Shown piece by piece: positions 61,231-64,000 of a stretch of 64,000 nt of DNA (position 1 is its first letter; each line of letters starts with the position of its first letter). The translations under genes were made by a program, and so were the position numbers. The stretch is from Paenibacillus agricola. Lineage in GTDB: Bacteria > Bacillota > Bacilli > Paenibacillales > NBRC-103111. The stretch lies in contig NZ_JAAOIW010000004.1 of the NCBI RefSeq assembly GCF_011440305.1, positions 496,001 through 560,000 of the forward strand, given 5' to 3'. Under the pieces are notes generated by a model. It did not search any database. It was not told where the DNA came from and saw nothing but the letters and a program-made list of their open reading frames with translations.

Positions 61231-61812
61231 TTATGAGCTTACTTGAACCATTGCAGGGCGCAGCACCCGGTCTTTAAGTAAATAGCCTTTTTGGATTTCA
61301 CTTACAACGATACCCTCTTCATACTCTTCGGATTCAACCTGCATGATCGCCTGGTGGAACTCTGGATTGAACGGCTTGCCTATTGTATCCATTGGTTTCA
61401 AGCCTTCACTACCCAAGGTTTGCTCCAATTGGCGGTATATCATTTCTACACCCTTCAGTAACGCTTCATAATCATTGCCTTCTTTGCCTGCAGCCAAAGC
61501 ACGCTCCAGGTTATCGATAACCGGTAAAAGCTGCTCAATTACTTTCAAAGAAGCATACTTCGCAAATTCTTCTTTCTCTTGGCGAGTTCTTCTTCTAAAA
61601 TTGTCAAAATCAGCTTGCGTCCGCAAGGAACGCTGAAAATTTTCTTCTGATTGCTGGCGCAATTCCTTAAGCTCCAGTCCAGATAAATCAGCATTCTCCG
61701 TTTCAACGGTACCCGTTGCTTCAGAAGCTTCCACTGTTTCTTCGGTATAGTTAGCATCCGCCTGCTCAGCATCCGCGTTACCTTCAAATTGATTCTTTGA
61801 TTCCGTACTCAA
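61231..61812 (-). CDS. grpE: Nucleotide exchange factor GrpE
   Basis: 193 residues: acidic N-terminus, coiled coil (LRTQADFDNFRRRTRQEKEEFAKYA) and C-terminal beta domain with FNPEFHQAIMQVESEEYEEGIVVSEIQKGYLLKDRVLRPAMVQVS. It releases ADP from DnaK. The TTG start has AAGGAGGTGA 8 nt upstream. Its leader contains two repeat units related to those before prmA, and the chaperonin gene ends 217 nt upstream. Confidence 0.97.
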   Translation of the reverse strand: MSTESKNQFEGNADAEQADANYTEETVEASEATGTVETENADLSGLELKELRQQSEENFQRSLRTQADFDNFRRRTRQEKEEFAKYASLKVIEQLLPVIDNLERALAAGKEGNDYEALLKGVEMIYRQLEQTLGSEGLKPMDTIGKPFNPEFHQAIMQVESEEYEEGIVVSEIQKGYLLKDRVLRPAMVQVSS

Positions 61813-61828
61813 TGTCTGTCACCTCCTT

Positions 61829-61896
61829 AAAGTTTTCGTGGAAACCTACTTCATAAGCATCCCCTGAGTTTTCGCAGAAAACTTACTTCGTAAGCA
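61829..61896 (-). repeat. Leader repeats upstream of grpE
   Basis: Two units (61829-61860 and 61866-61896) each read GCTTA(C/T)GAAGTA(A/G)GTTT and then a (G/C)AAAACT arm on the minus strand. One forms AGTTTTC-GCA-GAAAACT and the adjoining CTTAC-TTC-GTAAG hairpin. The proximal unit runs into AAGGAGG, the grpE ribosome site. Confidence 0.7.
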
Positions 61897-62029
61897 CCCA
61901 CCTATAACCAGTCTTTATTATTACCTATTTTAACTAAGGCGGCAAGATGTAAGCAAATTTCTTGCTTCACGAGTCCTGCCATCTTTCTGTCAGCTGCTCA
62001 TCTGTTTCTTGTCACTGTACAATGTTGAA

Positions 62030-63568
62030 TTACTCCTCAAGCCGTGGCTTCATCTTGATCACCGTATGGATGCGCAGAATTGCAGCCGCCACTTCTCCAG
62101 CCGCATGCAGGGCATGCAGCTTTACATTCGCAGGATCGACAATGCCATGCTCCAGCATGTTAATCACCTGACCATTGTCACAATTCACACCGAGCACATC
62201 GGAGCCAGCAGCAATCTGTGCTGCCTTGACCTCCTCAACCTTCTCCAGCGGGTTGTAGCCCGCGTTGACGACGATCTGCGCTAGCGGTTTGCGCAGCGCT
62301 TGGGCAACGGCGGCGATGCCGAAGCCCTCCATGCCCTGGACCGTCTCTCGGAGACGGTCCAGCTCGTAGGCGGCAGCCATCTCCGCCGCGCCGCCGCCAG
62401 GCAGAAACCCGCCGCGCAGCGCAGCTTGCATCGCGGCGGCGGCGTCCTTGGCGATGCGCAGCCGCTCGCCGACGACCTCGCTCGTGCTGGCACCGACGAC
62501 AATCGTCACCTGCGTCTGCCCTCTACCTTCGGAGAGGCGGACGCATTCGAGACGCTCGTCGTACGACACGCGCCCGGCGAAGCCGAGATAGCCTGCCAGC
62601 TCCGCAGCAGGCTTGTGTAGCCCGCTGCGGCGGATCGGCCGCGCGCCGAGGTATTCGCACACGCGCCGAAGCTCGTGCTGCGGAACACGCTGCACGACCA
62701 TGATGCCATGGTCGGTGCAGAACTGCTCCGCATCCGCGTTGACACCGCGGTCCGCGAGAATAAGCCCTACCTCCAGCTCGACAAGCTTGTCGAGCGAATG
62801 GCGGAATTGCTCCTTCAGCTGCATCTGCTTCTGGAAGCCCGCTTCCGTCATCAGCGCTTCCTCATCGATGGTTTCCGGCTCAAAGGCATCTTGGAAGATC
62901 AATACCGACGCGGCAGCCGTTCTAAAATGCAGCTGCGTATTTACCGGCTTCTTCTGAATCAGCAGCCCCGGCCAAACCTCGCTAACCGCCCGCTTGTGCG
63001 AGATCACGGTATCCGCGAAGCGAAAGGTCTCATCCTGGAGCTTGTCAATGCCTAATTGGTGGGCACCGTCAAGAATCAATTGCGCCAAATCCGCATGCTC
63101 CCGTCCGGCAATAAAGCCGATTCGGTATAATAACGGATCGTGAAGCCCCTCTATGCGGCGGCTGCGCTTGGTGAGCGAATCCAAGGCAGCGGCTACTCCC
63201 TCTTGGATGCCCTTGACAACCTTGGCAACCGGCACCCCGCGTGTGACTTGCGCGACGCCCTCAGCTACGATAGCTCCCGCCAGCACAGTTGCCGTTGTTG
63301 TCCCATCACCCACCTGCTCCTGTTGGGAGCGGGCAACCTGGATCAGCAGCCGAGCGGCTGGGTGGGTGACATCCATTTTTTCCAAAATGGTCACACCGTC
63401 ATTCGTAATAATAACCTCACCTTGTGTGCCAACAAGCATCGTATCCAGTCCCTTGGGACCAAGCGTGCCCTCAACTGCGGAGCATATCGCCCTAATCGCG
63501 CCTGCATTGTTGAGCAGCGTTGTATACGTCCCATCGCCCTCTTCAGATAATGGCTTCATCGGGTTCAT
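62030..63568 (-). CDS. Archaeal-type (group II/III, thermosome-like) chaperonin
   Basis: The 512-residue protein has equatorial signatures GTLGPKGLDTMLV, NDGVTILEKMDVTHPAARLL (Asp57) and QEQVGDGTTTATVLAG (Asp88), the conserved KDAAAAMQAAL (Asp375) and LPGGGAAEM. The C-terminus reads LGVNCDNGQVINMLEHGIVDPANVKLHAL...AAAILRI, as in thermosomes and CCT, not GroEL (no GGM tail). The apical region (228-260) has the length expected for a built-in lid. The ATG overlaps the hrcA TGA by 4 nt, so it is translated from the heat-shock operon. Group III chaperonins in dnaK operons are known from a few Firmicutes. The gene centre is GC-rich (45 of 60 in 62341-62400). Confidence 0.93.
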   Translation of the reverse strand: MNPMKPLSEEGDGTYTTLLNNAGAIRAICSAVEGTLGPKGLDTMLVGTQGEVIITNDGVTILEKMDVTHPAARLLIQVARSQQEQVGDGTTTATVLAGAIVAEGVAQVTRGVPVAKVVKGIQEGVAAALDSLTKRSRRIEGLHDPLLYRIGFIAGREHADLAQLILDGAHQLGIDKLQDETFRFADTVISHKRAVSEVWPGLLIQKKPVNTQLHFRTAAASVLIFQDAFEPETIDEEALMTEAGFQKQMQLKEQFRHSLDKLVELEVGLILADRGVNADAEQFCTDHGIMVVQRVPQHELRRVCEYLGARPIRRSGLHKPAAELAGYLGFAGRVSYDERLECVRLSEGRGQTQVTIVVGASTSEVVGERLRIAKDAAAAMQAALRGGFLPGGGAAEMAAAYELDRLRETVQGMEGFGIAAVAQALRKPLAQIVVNAGYNPLEKVEEVKAAQIAAGSDVLGVNCDNGQVINMLEHGIVDPANVKLHALHAAGEVAAAILRIHTVIKMKPRLEE

Positions 63569-64000
63569 TTATACCATCGCTCCAGCACCAACGTCATATC
63601 CTTCGATAAGTGGTCAAGCAGGTTCATTACCTTGCCATAATCCATACGTGTTGGCCCTAGTATACCTATCGTTCCCAAATGCTTGCCTTCCATCGAGTAG
63701 GAGGCGGTAATCAAGCTGCAATCATTAATCGCGGCTACCGTGTTCTCGCTGCCGATTCGTACCTGGATGCCTGAGGCCGTACCTGTGAACAGCTTCACCA
63801 ACGCTGGTGTTTCCGCCAACAAATCAAGAATATTTTTCACTTTCTCCATATCGCGAAACTCTGGCTGGTTCAGCATATTAGTCGTCCCGCCAAGAAAAAT
63901 CCGGTCTTCCTCGCCTTGATCAATAACCCCATTCAGCATGGTAAGCAGCTCTTCATAGCCGGATACAAAGCTGCGCATTTCTTCGCCAATTTCGGTAAAT
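63565..64000 (-). CDS. hrcA: Heat-inducible transcription repressor HrcA (5' part outside the window)
   Basis: The C-terminal 144 residues are seen: EIGEEMRSFVSGYEELLTMLNG, DRIFLGGTTNMLNQPEFRDMEKV, VRIGSENTVAAINDCSLITASY and LGTIGILGPTRMDYGKVMNLLDHLS. This is the HrcA dimerisation/GAF-like domain. HrcA binds CIRCE operators and represses the hrcA-grpE-dnaK-dnaJ operon; the expected CIRCE lies beyond the window. The frame continues to the right-hand edge without a start. Confidence 0.97.
   Translation of the reverse strand, partial: FTEIGEEMRSFVSGYEELLTMLNGVIDQGEEDRIFLGGTTNMLNQPEFRDMEKVKNILDLLAETPALVKLFTGTASGIQVRIGSENTVAAINDCSLITASYSMEGKHLGTIGILGPTRMDYGKVMNLLDHLSKDMTLVLERWYK

Noticed and set aside
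62030-63568. GroEL (group I) identity for the chaperonin
   Set aside because: The C-terminal wording and lack of a GGM tail fit thermosome/CCT; there is no groES beside it.
1-64000. tRNA genes, rRNA, CRISPR arrays, prophage or insertion sequences
   Set aside because: None recognised on reading both strands; no transposase, integrase or spaced direct repeats typical of CRISPR.

Overview
The window is a chromosomal segment of a low-to-mid GC, endospore-forming Firmicute, most likely a Paenibacillaceae member. Three things suggest this: Bacillus-like gene order (hrcA-grpE-dnaK-dnaJ-prmA-rsmE-mtaB, rpsU-yqeY, yqfC-yqfD-phoH-pgpH-ybeY-dgkA-cdd-era-yqzL-recO, yqfL-yqxD-dnaG-sigA-trmK-yqfO, and typA-ylaH...ylaJ-ylaK), sporulation genes (yqfC, yqfD, ylaJ), and strong AGGAGG ribosome sites with many TTG/GTG starts. 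Almost all genes lie on the minus strand. The exceptions are a cluster of three unknown genes (1.07-3.88 kb), the lipoprotein gene ylaJ and a subtilase gene. No tRNA, rRNA, CRISPR array, prophage or insertion sequence was recognised.

Layout. 1-4 kb: edge of a MidA-like methyltransferase gene, then three plus-strand genes of unknown function (lipoprotein, secreted coiled-coil protein, small protein). 4-11.5 kb: ylaK, ylaJ, a flavin-binding-fold protein, two unknown genes, ylaH, typA and a TerC-family gene, with a repeat-rich non-coding stretch at 8.04-8.78 kb and a 115-bp imperfect palindrome at 4.0-4.1 kb. 11.5-18 kb: thiI with its cysteine desulfurase, a lytic transglycosylase, DUF1540 and YpuI-like genes, and the subtilase. 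18.16-18.57 kb: RNase P RNA, which has class A rather than Bacillus class B sequence signatures. 18.7-36.6 kb: the house-keeping block from yqfO to rpsU/hinT. 36.7-51 kb: a secreted GH26-like protein, SOS-type-promoter addB-addA, and an ECF sigma / anti-sigma-like / ABC transporter unit. 51-64 kb: RNA methyltransferases, deoC, a site-2 protease, prmA and the heat-shock operon.

The outstanding feature is at 62030-63568. A complete 512-residue archaeal-type (group II/III, thermosome-like) chaperonin gene lies inside the heat-shock operon between hrcA and grpE. Its ATG overlaps the hrcA stop by 4 nt. All three catalytic aspartates and the region of the built-in lid are present, and the middle of the gene is far richer in GC than dnaK next door. 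The HrcA repressor, DnaK-DnaJ-GrpE and an archaeal-type chaperonin would therefore be made from one transcript. Short repeat units that end at the ribosome-binding site occur in the leaders of both grpE and prmA.

Start codons were often moved from the longest reading frame to an internal codon with a good ribosome site. All function calls rest on recognised motifs and gene order; no database search was possible.
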